A stretch of 64,000 bases of DNA. Origin: Areca catechu. Its lineage: Eukaryota; Streptophyta; Magnoliopsida; Arecales; Arecaceae. Positions within the stretch are counted from its first letter, which is position 1, and every line of letters begins with the position of its first letter. The stretch covers positions 134,173,854 to 134,237,853 of the forward strand of contig CM038052.1 of assembly GCA_021397845.1 (NCBI GenBank), written 5' to 3'. The position numbers and the translations under genes are program-made. Positions 45,845 through 57,627 of this stretch are shown here, piece after piece. The notes under the pieces were generated by a model that was not told the DNA's origin, made no database searches, and saw nothing but the letters and a program-made list of their open reading frames with translations.

Positions 45845-48023
45845 TGATGTGAATTTAAATTGAAATAGCAAGCACACGGTGTGCAGAGTAGCACATCCAA
45901 CAAGTACAGGTTGATCCAATAAGGAATTTGCATTTGGACTATGTTCAAATTCCTGCTTAGGTGAGCTTCAACAAAGATGAGCAAAAGTTAATCAAATTGA
46001 TGAAATAAATAATTTAAAAATTTAGGGCTTTTGATCCACTAGACCAATGATTTGAAATCTTTTCTAATGATTTCTTTAATAACATCCTTCCAACTTCTCT
46101 CTTTGTATTAACCAAGTATTGATTATGAAGAGATTTTAACTCAACTATAATCCATCAAGATTTTACAAGGAAAGAAGAGAAAGAGTAAAAAAAAATTATT
46201 GAGCCTTCTATCTGTTACCCTCCTTGCAACGATCAAGCATGAACTATGAAGAGATTGAAACCCAACAATAGCTCATCAAGTCTCTTGGCAAGAAGTTTAA
46301 AAAGGAAGAGAGACTCTTAAAAAATTAAAGCCTAAGAAGAGATCTAAGAAATGGGCTTTTAATCATGGTCTAGTTTCATCACCAACCATAGAGGGTTCAC
46401 TTAGCCAGACATGATTTAAATTAAAGACTTTTTAAAAAATTATTCAAAAGTAAATTCTATACTACTTGCTGAAATTTAAATTATAGAATTTAAACCACAC
46501 TAATTACAAAAAATTAAATTGTATAATTTAAATTGCAAGAATTAAAACTATCTTAAGTGCAAAAATAAAATTACAAGAAAATAATTGAAACAAAAAAAAT
46601 AAAACTTTATTTCTAAATCAAATTTAATTGTAAAATGTTCAACTCCTAAACCATTAACAGGGCTTGGAGTTAAATAAAAATAAATAAAAAAGAACTTTAA
46701 CCTGATTGACAAAGGCTCTCTCTCTCAACTTACTATGCTTCTCATATATTGGAAGATTGGAAGAAAGTGAAAAGAAGAGGAGAGGAGGGGACAAGAAGAA
46801 ATGGCAACATAACATGGGCTAGAAGTGGAATACAGAATCTATAGTAGCGAAGACATATATAAGAGAGGGGAACACATCGGGCCTGTGTGGGAACCGTGTT
46901 GGTTTCTCATCATGAACAGTTTCTATTCTTATCCTTATCCTGCACCCATTTCAATTCCATATTCTTATACCGCACCTATTCCGGTTATGCATTCTTATCC
47001 CATACTTGTTCGACAACTACACATAATCTTTATTTTAAAATCAAACTCCTTCGATGTTATCCCCAGGATCTATGATCGATCTTTCTTCCTTTCTTTTTCC
47101 ATTCAGACATCCAAGCTCCCAACAAAAGGCTTCTAGATTGACAAAAAGGTGGTGATGCAACCATGATGAGAGGCCATGATCATGGCGACTTCGATGAGTG
47201 GTGACAGGATGAACTTTCAAAACAGGGACTTGAATGGCAATTGAACGGCAAGGAGGATCAGCGGCAAGAGAGATCTGTCATGGTGGCTTCGGTAGCTCGG
47301 GAGGATGGTGACAGTAGCAGTGATGAGGAGGTAGTGAGTGACCGAAGGATGGGCATGGTGGAGATTAGTGATGGTGAATCGGAGGAACAAAAAAGTAGGG
47401 AAGATGACGGTCTACATCTCAGATCGGTGAAGAAGACAATGCTTGGCTAATTACGGGATAAGGAAGATAGCCTGCGGCATGAAGGGATGAACAACACCTT
47501 GGTGGAAAGGAGGCCGACTGATAGAACCAGAGAAAGAGGAGGCAGACAGATGACTTTTCTGGTGGCTTGGATGGAGGTGGACATGCGGAATGGTGATTCT
47601 TGGAATTTTTCCAGCCATTAACAGCCTCTCCGATGTCCCGATGGTGAAAGGAAGGAGTTATGGTGGTTTCCCTGGTGAAAATGGCTCGTGGAGAGGTCTA
47701 TGGTCCATGGATTTATTCCATAGACTAGTACAATGGCAGATGTGGACCATCAAGGCTTCTGTGAACCATTTAGTCGATCCATGATGGACTGACTGCTCCA
47801 ATATTCATGCAATTCCTTGTTAATTACTTCAAATTTACTTTTCAGCTCAATTAAAGTTTGATTGGAGTACCGTTTGCACCATTGGATCCCAAAAATTGGA
47901 CTCTTCACATTGGTAAGGTTCTATTCTTAAAACACTACATAAAAGTATCATATTTTTAAAAAAAATAATGATAATTTGATTTAAAAATTAATGCTTTTAT
48001 GGCTAATATTTATGCACTTATCA
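45845..48023 (-). repeat. 3' LTR of Athila-like element E (about 2.2 kb)
   Basis: The right end is fixed by the polypurine tract; the minus strand starts TGATAAGTGCATAAATATT. The left end is placed at TGATGTGAATT (45845), with a few bases of uncertainty. It contains an imperfect direct repeat of about 130 bases at 46100-46330 ('tatgaagagatt' twice) and a G/A-rich tract with GATGGTGGC-like words at 47150-47700. Confidence 0.65.
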
Positions 48024-48042
48024 CTCCCCTAACTTGAATCTT
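48024..48042 (-). other. Polypurine tract of element E
   Basis: The minus strand reads TTCAAGTTAGGGGAG directly before the LTR, preceded by CTCGAGGATGAG, the usual Athila-like arrangement. Confidence 0.75.
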
Positions 48043-49484
48043 ACTCATCCTCGAGTAAAAATTAGTTCATGATTACTTATTAGATTATGGAGACTACTAA
48101 AAACTCTTAATACCATACACAAGTTAACTTGGACTCAAAGGTTATATTCTCAGGCCCTTTTTATAAGTAGAAGATTTCCCATTAGATAATAGATGAAACA
48201 AGTCATCAGAATATTAATAGCTTAAATAAATTGGTTAAGTGCAAACTCCTCATTTTTCCAAGATAATCCTTTACCAACTCCTATTGTTATTTCTAAATCT
48301 TCTACTCTTATGGAGTGGTGAGATATTATTTTAGTGCATGTATGTTCCTCTTGTTGTTATACTTTTCTTTCATTTTTTTTTAATACAGACCATGCAATAT
48401 CTTAATCTCTTAAGCTTTCTATCTGACCCTTGTAACAAGTTTTTGACCTCCAGACCAGTTGGCTTAAGGCATTAGGTGTAAAACATCCCTCGGGCTTACT
48501 GGCTTGAGTCAAAAAAGCTATAGATCAAACTGGCTGTACAACAAAATTTTTTCACATCTTCACTTTTTGACATGAGACTTAATCGTTTACTTAGACGAAG
48601 AGGCCCGATTACTCAATGGAACAATGTTTAGAACTTGCTTTTATAATCTCTTTTTTTTTCTTTTTTTAACTAATAAAGAAAACTTTGCATTTATCACACC
48701 CCCACATACCCAAAAAGCAGATTCTTCTTCAATGCGAATAGGAGGGTTAGAATTATCTAGAAATTGATTTCATTCTTACTTAAATTTTTACTTGAGTTTA
48801 TTAATATTTTAGCCCTCAATATTTTAAAAATTATCTAGACTATTCAATCAATTACTTATCAAAGTATATGATTTACTCTAAGTCCAAGGTCGATAAATGT
48901 AAGAATAATAAGGTAAAGGTAGCTCCAAATATATACTTATTTTGCTTTTTATTATTCCCTTATGAATAAAATAGTTTTTTAAATATAAGCATGATATGAT
49001 AAAGGAAATGAAGACACATGAGGAGGAATTTTATTGAGCTCTCCCCCATTAGCCAATGGAGCTCATTTGAGTCAAGATCTGAAAACCTAATAATATTAAA
49101 AAAAATAATTAGAAAGGAAGGAGCTGGGTTGCCTCCCAGGAGAGCTAAGTTTAAAGTCTTTAGCTATACTAAGTGGATCTTTAGATTATATCGGTTGATA
49201 CATTCACTAAATTATTAGATATACCTAGCTATGGTGGATGGTTGGATGAAGTCCAATCAGTAATGTCCCACATGATATCTCTATTATGTATACCTATAAG
49301 ATGTATATCCTGATAGTAGGTACCCTAAGATGCTTGGTTGATGGTTTATCCATTTCCATAAGTGTTTCAGTAGGAGGCTCCCATCTCTAGCTATTTTTAT
49401 TATCTCCAAGTATTTTATCAATATTTTTATACTAATGGGTTGGCCAGATACTAGATTCAAGATCGACTTCCTCATTGCTAATGT
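48043..49484 (-). other. Element E 3' untranslated region
   Basis: AT-rich non-coding sequence with poly-pyrimidine tracts (48366-48382, 48650-48670). At 49120-49150 the minus strand has the phrase CTCCTGGGAGGCAACCCAGC that closes Athila-like polyproteins. Only about 330 bases separate that from the protease, so RT, RNase H and integrase are absent. Confidence 0.6.
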
Positions 49485-50138
49485 CTATGGGTTCATAAAT
49501 TTCACTTGGATTACATTTACATTAGCATACTTGGTAGATTCTTGTTCCAAATTGAATATATTTAGCTTAATAGCCATATTCCCAAATGATAGCTTCATAA
49601 GTCTATTTCGATAATCAATTTCAGCATTAGCAGTAGCTATAAATGGTCTTCCTAAAATAACTGGGATATGACCTTTAGGGTTTGCAGCTGCTTCGGTCTC
49701 CAAAATGACAAAATCTATAGAAAAGATAAAATTACCAACCTTAATTAAGACATCCTCTACCATTCCTTTAGGGATCCTAAAAGATCGGTCTGCTAATTAT
49801 AATGTGATCCATGTTGGCTGAAGTTTTTCCAATCCCAATTGTTCATAAACTAAATATAGCAGAATATTTACACTAGCCCCTAAATCAAGTAAGGCCTTCT
49901 CAATGTGGGTTTCTCCTATAACACATGAAACTGTTGGAGATCCTGCATCCTTATATTTTATAGGCATGTGACTTAACAAGTACGAGATCACACTTGCTAC
50001 TAAGAAAGCTCTCTTTGGTATATTGGTAGTCTTTTTCTTGATATAAAGATCTTTTAAGAATTTGGCATAAGTCGGAACCTGTTGGATCATGCCCAGTAGA
50101 GAAATATTTACTTGAACTTGCTTAAATATCTCCAACAT
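49485..50138 (-). pseudogene. Athila-like aspartic protease of element E
   Basis: Minus-strand frames 50138-49797 and 49763-49485. The first has MLEIFKQVQVNISLL, PTYAKFLKDL and the active-site region LLDLGASVNILLY, where the usual DLGAS form of plant Athila-like proteases replaces DTG/DSG. The second has the flap-side motif HIPVILGRPFIATANAEID. A stop lies between them near 49797. The protease would cut the gag-pol polyprotein. After it the sequence goes straight to the 3' region, with no RT. Confidence 0.8.
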
Positions 50139-50860
50139 TTTATCTAAATGTTCTGATTATTTATTAGATCTTAATCGATTTGGAAAAGGAGCTTTAAAAA
50201 TTTTAGGCACCTGGTTTGGTGGACTATTTATTTCAGAATCTTGAGTTTGTAAGGTAGGTTGTTCATTGGATAGCTCAGCTGACTTAGTAGGCTCACAATT
50301 AAGTCTTCTCTAGTGTTAGATGTATCTACCATATTATTTACTTGTTTTCTTGATCTCAAAGAGTGAATAGCATTTACATGATTAACTTGGTTTCCTTGGG
50401 TGGTCAACCATTTTGGTTTCTTGGGTTGGGCTTAGGTTGGCTAGGTAGCCTACCTCGTTCTCTACCGATGCTAGCTAACCCACCTGCATTTCCAAGCGGG
50501 CTATGGCTTGAGAGTTTGAATTTAGGAGTTGGCCCATGGTTTGCATAAAATTACTTAATATGGTATTAGTGTTAGTACTGGTTTTAGCTAGGGCTTCCAG
50601 ACTTTTCTCTAAAGAACTAAATTTCTTATCATTGTTATTGAAGCCTGGTGGTGATGGGTTGTTCATTATAGGTTTAGGTCTTAGGTTTGGCTGATTAAAA
50701 CTAAGACCACCTACATTTAGGTTCTGTGACCATGAGAAATTTGGATAATTCCTCCATCTTCGATTATATGTGGGTGCATAGGGACTGTTCATTGGTCTCA
50801 GGTATCTGGTATTCACCTGTGCACATCCATTTTCTATTGGGTTTAATGTGGCATAATCGT
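50139..50860 (-). pseudogene. Athila-like gag C-terminal part of element E
   Basis: Minus strand. The frame 50475-50857 contains YAPTYNRRWRNYPNFSWSQN, then Asn/Pro-rich sequence and a helical segment (KSLEALAKTSTNTNTILSNF ... NSQAIARLEMQVG), the classic end of gag in Athila/Tat elements. The part nearest protease (50139-50474) is broken by stops. Upstream (right of about 50860) gag stops where the Tat-like LTR begins, so the N-terminal capsid part is missing. Confidence 0.8.
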
Positions 50861-50939
50861 TGACGAGGAGCCCACGACAACAACAGCTAGCAGCCACATG
50901 GGTGGAAAGTACTACTTGGATGCGGCATCAATTGAAGAC

Positions 50940-51515
50940 CCAAAGGTGAGCCCTCCGTTCGAGGTTTGCTCCTAGCTGGGGTCATGCTCATGAGGCCCTC
51001 TATCTGAGGTCAGCTCCCAGCCAGGGTCATACTCATGCGTACCAAGGGGAGCCCTCTATCCGAGGTCAGCTCCCAGCTAGGATCATTTTCATAGGACGAG
51101 CCCTCTGTCTAAGGTTAGCTCCCAGCCAGGGCCGTGCAGCTATCCGAGGTCAGCTCCCATCCAGGGTCATGCTCATAGGGCGAGCCCTTTGTATGAGGTT
51201 AGCTCTTGGCCAGGGTCGTGTTTATGCATACCAAGGTGAGCCCTCCGTCCGAGGTCAGCTCCCAGCCGGGGTCGTGCTCATTGGGCGAGCCCTCCATCTA
51301 AAGTCATCTCCCAGCCGGGTTGTGCTCATGCATACCAAAGTGAGCCCTCTATCTGAGGTCAGCTCCTAGCCAGGGTCGTGCTCATAGGCGAGCCCTCCAT
51401 CTCAGTCAGCTCCCGATCGGGGTCATGCTCATGCATACCAAGGTGAGCCCTCTGTCTAAGGTCAGGTCCCAGCTGGGGTCGTGCTCATAGGGTGATCCCT
51501 CTACCTGAGGTCAGC
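50940..51515 (+). repeat. Minisatellite, left part (dimeric 49 + 56 bp unit)
   Basis: Alternating units, both beginning GAGGTCAGCTCCCAGCC. The short one ends GCTCATAGGGCGAGCCCTCC (about 49 bases). The long one carries CATGCATACCAAGGTGAGCC (about 55-56 bases). About five dimers here; continues at 59805 after gypsy B. GC-rich against AT-rich surroundings. Confidence 0.9.
51511..51515. repeat. Target site duplication of gypsy B, left copy (TCAGC)
   Basis: TCAGC before TGATGGGG; repeated at 59800-59804. Both lie in the same place of the minisatellite unit (GAGGTCAGCTCC). Confidence 0.9.
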
Positions 51516-52801
51516 TGATGGGGGATAGTGATGAAATGATGCATTTCTAATTGAATTAGTAATGATTTGAATGAGAGATGAAGTAAAAAGATGCAACTAT
51601 TCAAGTAAAAATGTAAGAATTCGATGAAATGATTCTAAATATTATACTTGACTAGAAAATAGAACCATTCAAAGAAATAAGAGAGGAGGACCTTCGTGGT
51701 TAGGAAACCACTCATATTAGGGTTTAGTTAATATAATAATCACAGATCTGAAAGCCTTCTAAAGAGGGTTACCCGGTAATTAATACTTATAGTTTAAACA
51801 CTGGGAACGCTCAAAGAAGCTTCCTGGATGACAGGGAGATTCCCTAGGTTGCAAGGCTTCTTGTATCTGGTTCTTTAGCACGGGAGACCTTCTTCTTGGG
51901 AGACTAGAAATTCGGGGATCTTGCAACAAAAGATGTAGAGGGAGATTAAAGAAAAGGGTTGAGATGGAGAAGTGAGAGGAAAGATGAAAGGAAACTCGGA
52001 GTAGTCTTGTTGAAGATCTTCTTTGGCTTTATTTGGATGACAAGTCCCGGCTTGAACTTGTGAAGAACTCCTTGGATGGTTGGCGTCACTAGAGATGGAG
52101 GAGATGTGGATTCTTGATGTGCTTCTTATGTTGGCCGAATGGACTAAGAGGAGTGGATGAAGTTAGGTTTGATGAGGGAAAGTTGGAAAGGGGAAGAACT
52201 TTAGGCCTCACGCCTACCTTCTCACAAGGGACCAAGCATTCAAGCAAGGGCAAAATTCAAAGAAAAGTTTTCTTCATTGATTCAAATTTCATAAGTGATT
52301 ACAATAAGGTTTGGAGCCTATTTTATAGACACCAAGCCATTTGAAATTCAAATTTTGAAATTCAAAATTACAAAATAAGGGGAGAGATTGGTGGCCGACT
52401 TCATGAAGAGGGGGTGCTATTTGTGGAGGAATTATTGGCCAATTCAAATTCCTTCTTCCTTGGACGAGATTCCTTGGTGATGTGTCCAGGTGATGTGGCA
52501 AGGAGGAATGATGAAGTGGCTTCCAAGTTGGTGAGTCCATGGTCTATGCGCCTATACTAGTCTTCTTGACTTGGTTGTTGCTGAAACCAGGTTGGTCTTG
52601 GCTGACTCTCCTTGACTCAATTACAATGAAGACTTAATTAAAGTAAATACTGGACTCAATTACCAAATTGAAATGAGTACAGGACTAATAGACTCAAATA
52701 AAAACTTATTATAGGACTCGAGCTCTCAATCTTCTAACCATAGAGAATCTTTCCTAATTTGGATCGGTTGGAGTCTTTTCCTGAGCATGGTGCCCGCACC
52801 A
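51516..52801 (-). repeat. 3' LTR of gypsy B (1286 bp)
   Basis: From TGATGGGGG to CGCACCA; the minus strand opens with the palindrome TGGTGCGGGCACCA. The polypurine tract GGAGAGAAT lies just right (52802-52810). TATA-like CTATAAAA (minus) is at 52321-52328. Confidence 0.92.
52321..52328 (-). promoter_or_regulatory. Probable TATA box in gypsy B 3' LTR
   Basis: CTATAAAA on the minus strand, kept in the 5' LTR at 59322-59329. Confidence 0.55.
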
Positions 52802-54067
52802 ATTCTCTCCGGGTGGGAGGAACTCGACCTTGTCGAGTAAGGATCGGTCTGACTATGATATCTTTCTAGTAGGTCCGGGTCAATTTGTTGTAGATCCTCT
52901 AGGTGATCCAGGAGTCCTCGAAATCTGGTCGGCCTTGCCAATGAACCAGATAACATTGATAGTCCTTATTTCTAGTGGTATTCACCTGGTCATCCAAGAT
53001 ACATTCAACTTTATCTCTCCAGTCTGGTGGAATTGCTGGTGGGCACTCGGTATGGTTTTGCTCTCAAAGGTGGGATAAGGCCCAAAAGGCTCGCTAGGAA
53101 TTAATGCCAGCTCTTTATATTCTATCAAATCAGCAATATTAAATGTATAACTAATGCCATAATCTGAAGATAACTCTAACACATATTAATTAGGTCCAAT
53201 TCTCTTAGTTACTTTGAAAGGTCCAGCCCCCGGGCATGCAGTTTTTTCATAGTTCCCGATGGAAACCTTTCAGGTCTAAGTTTAATCATTATAGAGTCCC
53301 CTTCATTAAATTCTTTTATTCGTTTACGTGAATTAGCCATATGCTTATAGATTTCATTGCTCATTTGAATCTTTTTACTAATTTCCTTATGCAATTCATG
53401 GATATGCTGTGCATATGACTCGACGAACTCAGATACTCGTGCATGTGAAGGTAAAGGGATGAGGTCGATAGGTCTCCTAGGTTTATAACCATGGACAATT
53501 TCAAAGGGACTTTTACCAATAGACCTATTGACAGAACTGTTATAAGCAAATTCAGCATGAGGTAATAACAAATCCCAGTTTCTCAGACTTTCTCCTACAA
53601 GACACCTCAATAAATTTCCTAGACTTCTATTTACAACTTTGGTTTGACCATTAGTTTGAGGGTGGTAGGCAGTAGAGAATTTCAATTTGGTTCATAACAA
53701 ATGCCATAGGGTTTTCCAAAAGTAATCGATAAATCAGACATCCCTATCGGACACTATGGTTTTAGGAAGGCCATGAATTCTAACCACTCCATCTAGAAAA
53801 ATTTTGGCACTTTAGAGGCGTCAAAGGTTTGGGAGCAAGGAATGAAATGGGCCATCTTTGAGAATCTATCAACTACAACAAATATTGAATCATGTTTTCT
53901 CACTGGGTTTTGGGTAGGCCTAATATAAAATCCATGCTAAGATCCTGCCAGGGGCAATCAGGTACAGGTAAGGATGTGTAGAGTCTAGTGTTTTGCTTTT
54001 GTTATTTGCCAACAGCACAAGTTCGACACCTGGCCACTATTTGGGCAACTTATCTCTTAAGTCCTGG
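52726..54067 (-). pseudogene. Gypsy B integrase and chromodomain
   Basis: Minus strand. The zinc-binding Cys pair (VARCRTCAVGK) is near 54013-54030. The core follows with WQDLSMDFILG near 53945, VVVDRFSKMAHF near 53860, and KTIVSDRD near 53750. In the conserved 'GQTEVVNRS' motif the catalytic Glu is Lys (GQTKVVNRS, near 53640). A helical tail and FNIADLIEYKE follow. The chromodomain at about 52893-53010 has YQCYLVHWQGR and FEDSWIT, then a stop and frame change, then EDLQQIDPDLLERY. The frame crosses the polypurine tract and ends inside the LTR at 52726. It would insert DNA, with the chromodomain steering to heterochromatin. Confidence 0.9.
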
Positions 54068-55690
54068 CTAATAAAACTGGTCCTCAACAGCTGAAATAGT
54101 CTTGTTCCTACCAAAATGACTAGCTAAGCCTCCAGCATGGGTCTCCCAAACTAGAAAATCTCTCAAAGATGTTCTAGGAATACAGAGCTTATTCTCCTTA
54201 AACAGATAACCATCTAGAAAGGTATACTCACTATGGTCACTAGATGGTCCTTGTTTTAAAGCTTGGTAAATGTCACTAAAGTCCGAACAGGTATCGTACT
54301 CATCCTTAAGTTTCTCAAATCCAATGACTTCTGTGCTAACCGAATTCAGAAGCAAGGCTCTATGGCTCAAAGCGTCGGCTACCTTATTCTCAATTCCGGC
54401 ACAGTGTTTCAGGACAAAAGTATAGGCTTGGATGAATTCTATCCATTTGGCATACCTAGGGTTCAGCTTTTTCTGGGAACTAAGAAATCTAAGGGCCTCA
54501 TGATCAGAAAATAGGACAAATTCATGCGGTAGAAGATAATACCTTAAAGCTTGCACTACTGCATAGAGCTCTTTATCATAGATAGAATATTTAAGCTTAG
54601 CTTCATTTAACTTTTCACTAAAGAAATCTATGGGGTGGTTCTCCTGGCTTAAAACTTCGCCTATTCCAACTCCGGATGCATCACAAGCAACCTCGAATAC
54701 TTTGGAAAAGTCAAGTAACCTCAAAATTGGTGCTTGTGTCATCTTATCTTTTATTTCTAGGAAGGCTCTATTGGCTGCTTTGCTCCAATCAAAACTATCC
54801 TTCCTAATACAATCAGTTATTGGGGCGACAATGGAGCTAAAGCCTCGAATGAATCTCCTAAAGAAGGTAGCTAAGTCATGAAAGCTACGAACATCATGAA
54901 CAATTTTGGGAATAGGCCACTCAACTATGGATTTGATCTTTTCCGGATCAGCTGAAACTCCATTAGTGGTAATAATGAAACATAAGAAAGTGACTCTATG
55001 GCTCATGACTCACACTTCTTCAAATTAGCATAGAGATTCTCTCTCCTAAGGGTTGTACACACTTGTCTAAGGTGGTCTAAGTGGTTTTCCTTAGTCCTAC
55101 TATAAATCAAAATGTCATCAAAGTACACTACAACAAATTTTTCTATGAAGGCTCGTAGGACTTGGGTCATGATCCTCATAAATGTACTCGGTGCATTGGA
55201 CAACCCAAATGGCATCACTACCCATTCAAATAAACCATCCTTAGTCTTAAAAGTAGTCTTCCATTCATCCCGGGTCTAATTCTTACTTGATGATAGCCAC
55301 TCTTAAGGTCAATCTTAGAAAATATAGTAGCTCCGGCCATCATATCCAACATATCATCTAATCGGGGAATAGAAAATCTATACTTCACTGTGATTTTGTT
55401 GATGGCTTGACTATCAACACACATCCTCCAAGTGCCAACTTTCTTAGGTGTTAACAAGGTTGGGACTGCACAAGGACTTAAACTTTCCTTAATAAACCTT
55501 TCTTGAGGAGATCCCCTACTTGTCTTTGTAATTCTAGGTGTTCGGTAAGGTTCATCCTATAGTGTGGAAGGTTGAGTAAGGTTGCTCCTGGGACTAAGTC
55601 AATGGCGTGTTGGATGTCCCTAAGTGATGGAATGTGGTCAGGTAGGTCATCTGGAAATACATCCTTAAAGTCTTCTAACACTTTAACCAC
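54068..55690 (-). pseudogene. Gypsy B reverse transcriptase and RNase H
   Basis: Three minus-strand frames: 55690-55478 (RT entry, DIQHAIDLVPGATLL), 55457-55218 (WRMCVDSQAINKITV, FSKIDLKSGYHQVRI) and 55218-55003 with the catalytic YFDDILIYS (YFDD at 55114-55125). The frame 55006-54068 finishes RT and holds RNase H with the acidic set at residues D109 (ACDAS), E146 (DKELYAV), D168 (FSDHEAL) and D211 (VADALSH), then the start of the integrase zinc finger (H290, H297). Catalytic residues are all present, but three frame breaks separate the pieces. Confidence 0.92.
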
Positions 55691-56200
55691 TTCCTGAGGG
55701 TGTTCTTTCTAGGGAGGCTCTTGAATTTCCTTAGCGATTAAAACCCAAACAGGTGTGCCCTCAGTGAACTCTTTCTCAATCTCCTTTGCAGTTATCAAAT
55801 TTACTTCAGTCTTCTTCTCCTTTAGGTGACTCGATCTTCTCTTAGCTGTGTCCTTAGGTGGTGTAAGGTTGATCACAAATTTCTTTCTAGAGTGCATGAA
55901 AGAACAAGAATTAGATCGGCCATACAGGGTTGCATCATGGTCAAATAACCAGGGTCGACCTAAGATTATACTGCTCACTCCCATAGGTAGGACATCATAC
56001 CACACTTTCTCCTGATAGGACTGCAATTGGATTTGGACTAGACACCTAGACTTGATAGGAATTGAGATGGAGTCTATCTAGGAAACCTTATAGGGATTTG
56101 GGTGGGGAACTATGGCTAAGCCTAAGGTCTTGACAGCATTAGTGGATATGGCATTTACACAACTCCCACTATCTATGATTATCTTATACACCTTATCCCC
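55691..56200 (-). pseudogene. Gypsy B protease
   Basis: Minus strand. The active site IIIDSGSC has DSG at 56165-56173, and the motif SSIILGRPWLFDHDATLYG lies near 55920-55980. The frame 56026-55709 keeps the C-terminal half; a stop near 56080 interrupts it. Cleaves the polyprotein in the particle. Confidence 0.85.
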
Positions 56201-56399
56201 TAACTTGATAAAAGTTTGTAGGATGTTAGTCCTACGCCAATCTTCCTAGGTCTTAGTCTGGGCAAGGATGCATCTATCTACTCCCAAAAGGTCAGGCTCT
56301 ATACAATCCTCGTTGCCTTCATACTCCTCAGCCTGATATACTTCCTTGACACAATCATCTAGGGGCTCTATGGGTTCAGACTCATTCTCTGCTAATTCT

Positions 56400-57627
56400 C
56401 CTAAGTGCAAGGCTCTGTTTGGGCAATTGCTAGCATAATGGCCTACCTTATGACATCAAAAGCAAGGAGCATTAGGGTTTGGGGTTCTTTAAACTTCTGG
56501 TGTTTTACCCCAATCATCTCTATGAGTCAGAGGTGTATTAGGGTTGGGTTGATGGGGTCGCATCTGACTTGGTCCTGGTTGCTGACTAGGTGCACTAGTT
56601 CTAGGGGGTTCCGACTTATGATAAGTTGGTATCCTATTAAATCTCTCAGCATCTCGTGCTACCTGGTAAGCTAGCTCTAAATCATGAACTTCTCTCAAGA
56701 ACAACTCTTTCTAGATTTCTTCTCTTAATCCAGCTCTAAACCTGGATAAGGTAACTGATTCAGACTCATCGACATTGCATCTCATTACAAACTCATCAAA
56801 ATTTACAATGTACTCAGCTACACTTTTGGTTCCCTAGGTCAATCTCTGCCATTGGTCTAATAGTCTTTGGTGATAGGACATGAGAAGGTACTTTTCTCTA
56901 AGTCTAAGCTTCATTTCCCTCCAAGTTGCTATGGGAATATCACCTCTCTGTCTAATGAGTCTTTCAACATTTTCCCAGTACAGCCTGGCCTGACGGACTA
57001 ACCTAAGCTTTACAAACTTGCACTTCCTCTCCTTAGTCATATCATACCAGTCAAAATACTGATCCATCTCTCCTTTCCAATCTATATAAATCTTAGGATC
57101 TAGTTGTCCATCAAAAGTGGGAGCTTCCAACCTAATGTTCCTAAGGGTTCGATCTTCATGGTCCATTTGATCCTGTTGGGTCTCCTAGGATTTGGCTCAT
57201 AAGCTGGGTCATGGTGTGCTCTCCTAGGGTTCGGGTCATGGACTCGATTAGGGTTGGGTCTCCTAAGATTTGGCTCAAGGAAAGGGTCTTGATGAGGCAT
57301 CCTAGGGTTTGGTTCAGGAAAAAGGTCTTGGTGCAGGGCCCTTCTAGGGTTGATGGGTGTACCAATCTCTGGTTCAGGCTCTACTTCATTTTGAACTTCA
57401 TGGGCTCTTCCAGGGGTACGAGCCTCTAAATGGCAAAGCCTAGCAATGATGAGGGCCATTTGATCAGTCATACTTTGGTTGGTCTGGGCCAACTGGTCAA
57501 TCAGGTCTTGGTTCAGTTGGGCCATTTGATCATTCAAAATTTTCATAAAGGTCTCAAAGATTTGGTCCATGGTTGTACTTATTTGAGCTTGGGTTTGCTG
57601 GTAAGGTGCTCCTAATCTAGTTGCCAT
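56400..57627 (-). pseudogene. Gypsy B gag
   Basis: Start taken at the ATG at 57627 (MATRLGAPYQQTQAQ). The longer open frame from 57822 includes upstream leader. An NQ-rich helical part, Arg/Pro-rich repeats (NPRRAHHDPAYEPNPRRP) and the gag core (57166-56834, YWENVERLIRQR, MSYHQRLLDQW) follow, then FLREVHDLELAYQVARDAER. The zinc knuckle near 56420-56460 is CF, stop, CHKVGHYASNC: TGA stands where A has an Arg codon, consistent with CGA to TGA decay. A frame change lies near 57160. Confidence 0.88.

Noticed and set aside
24807..48023. LTR D and LTR E as the two LTRs of one element
   Set aside because: They share the type of polypurine tract and a similar tail, but most of their length does not align and each has its own 3' internal region to its right.
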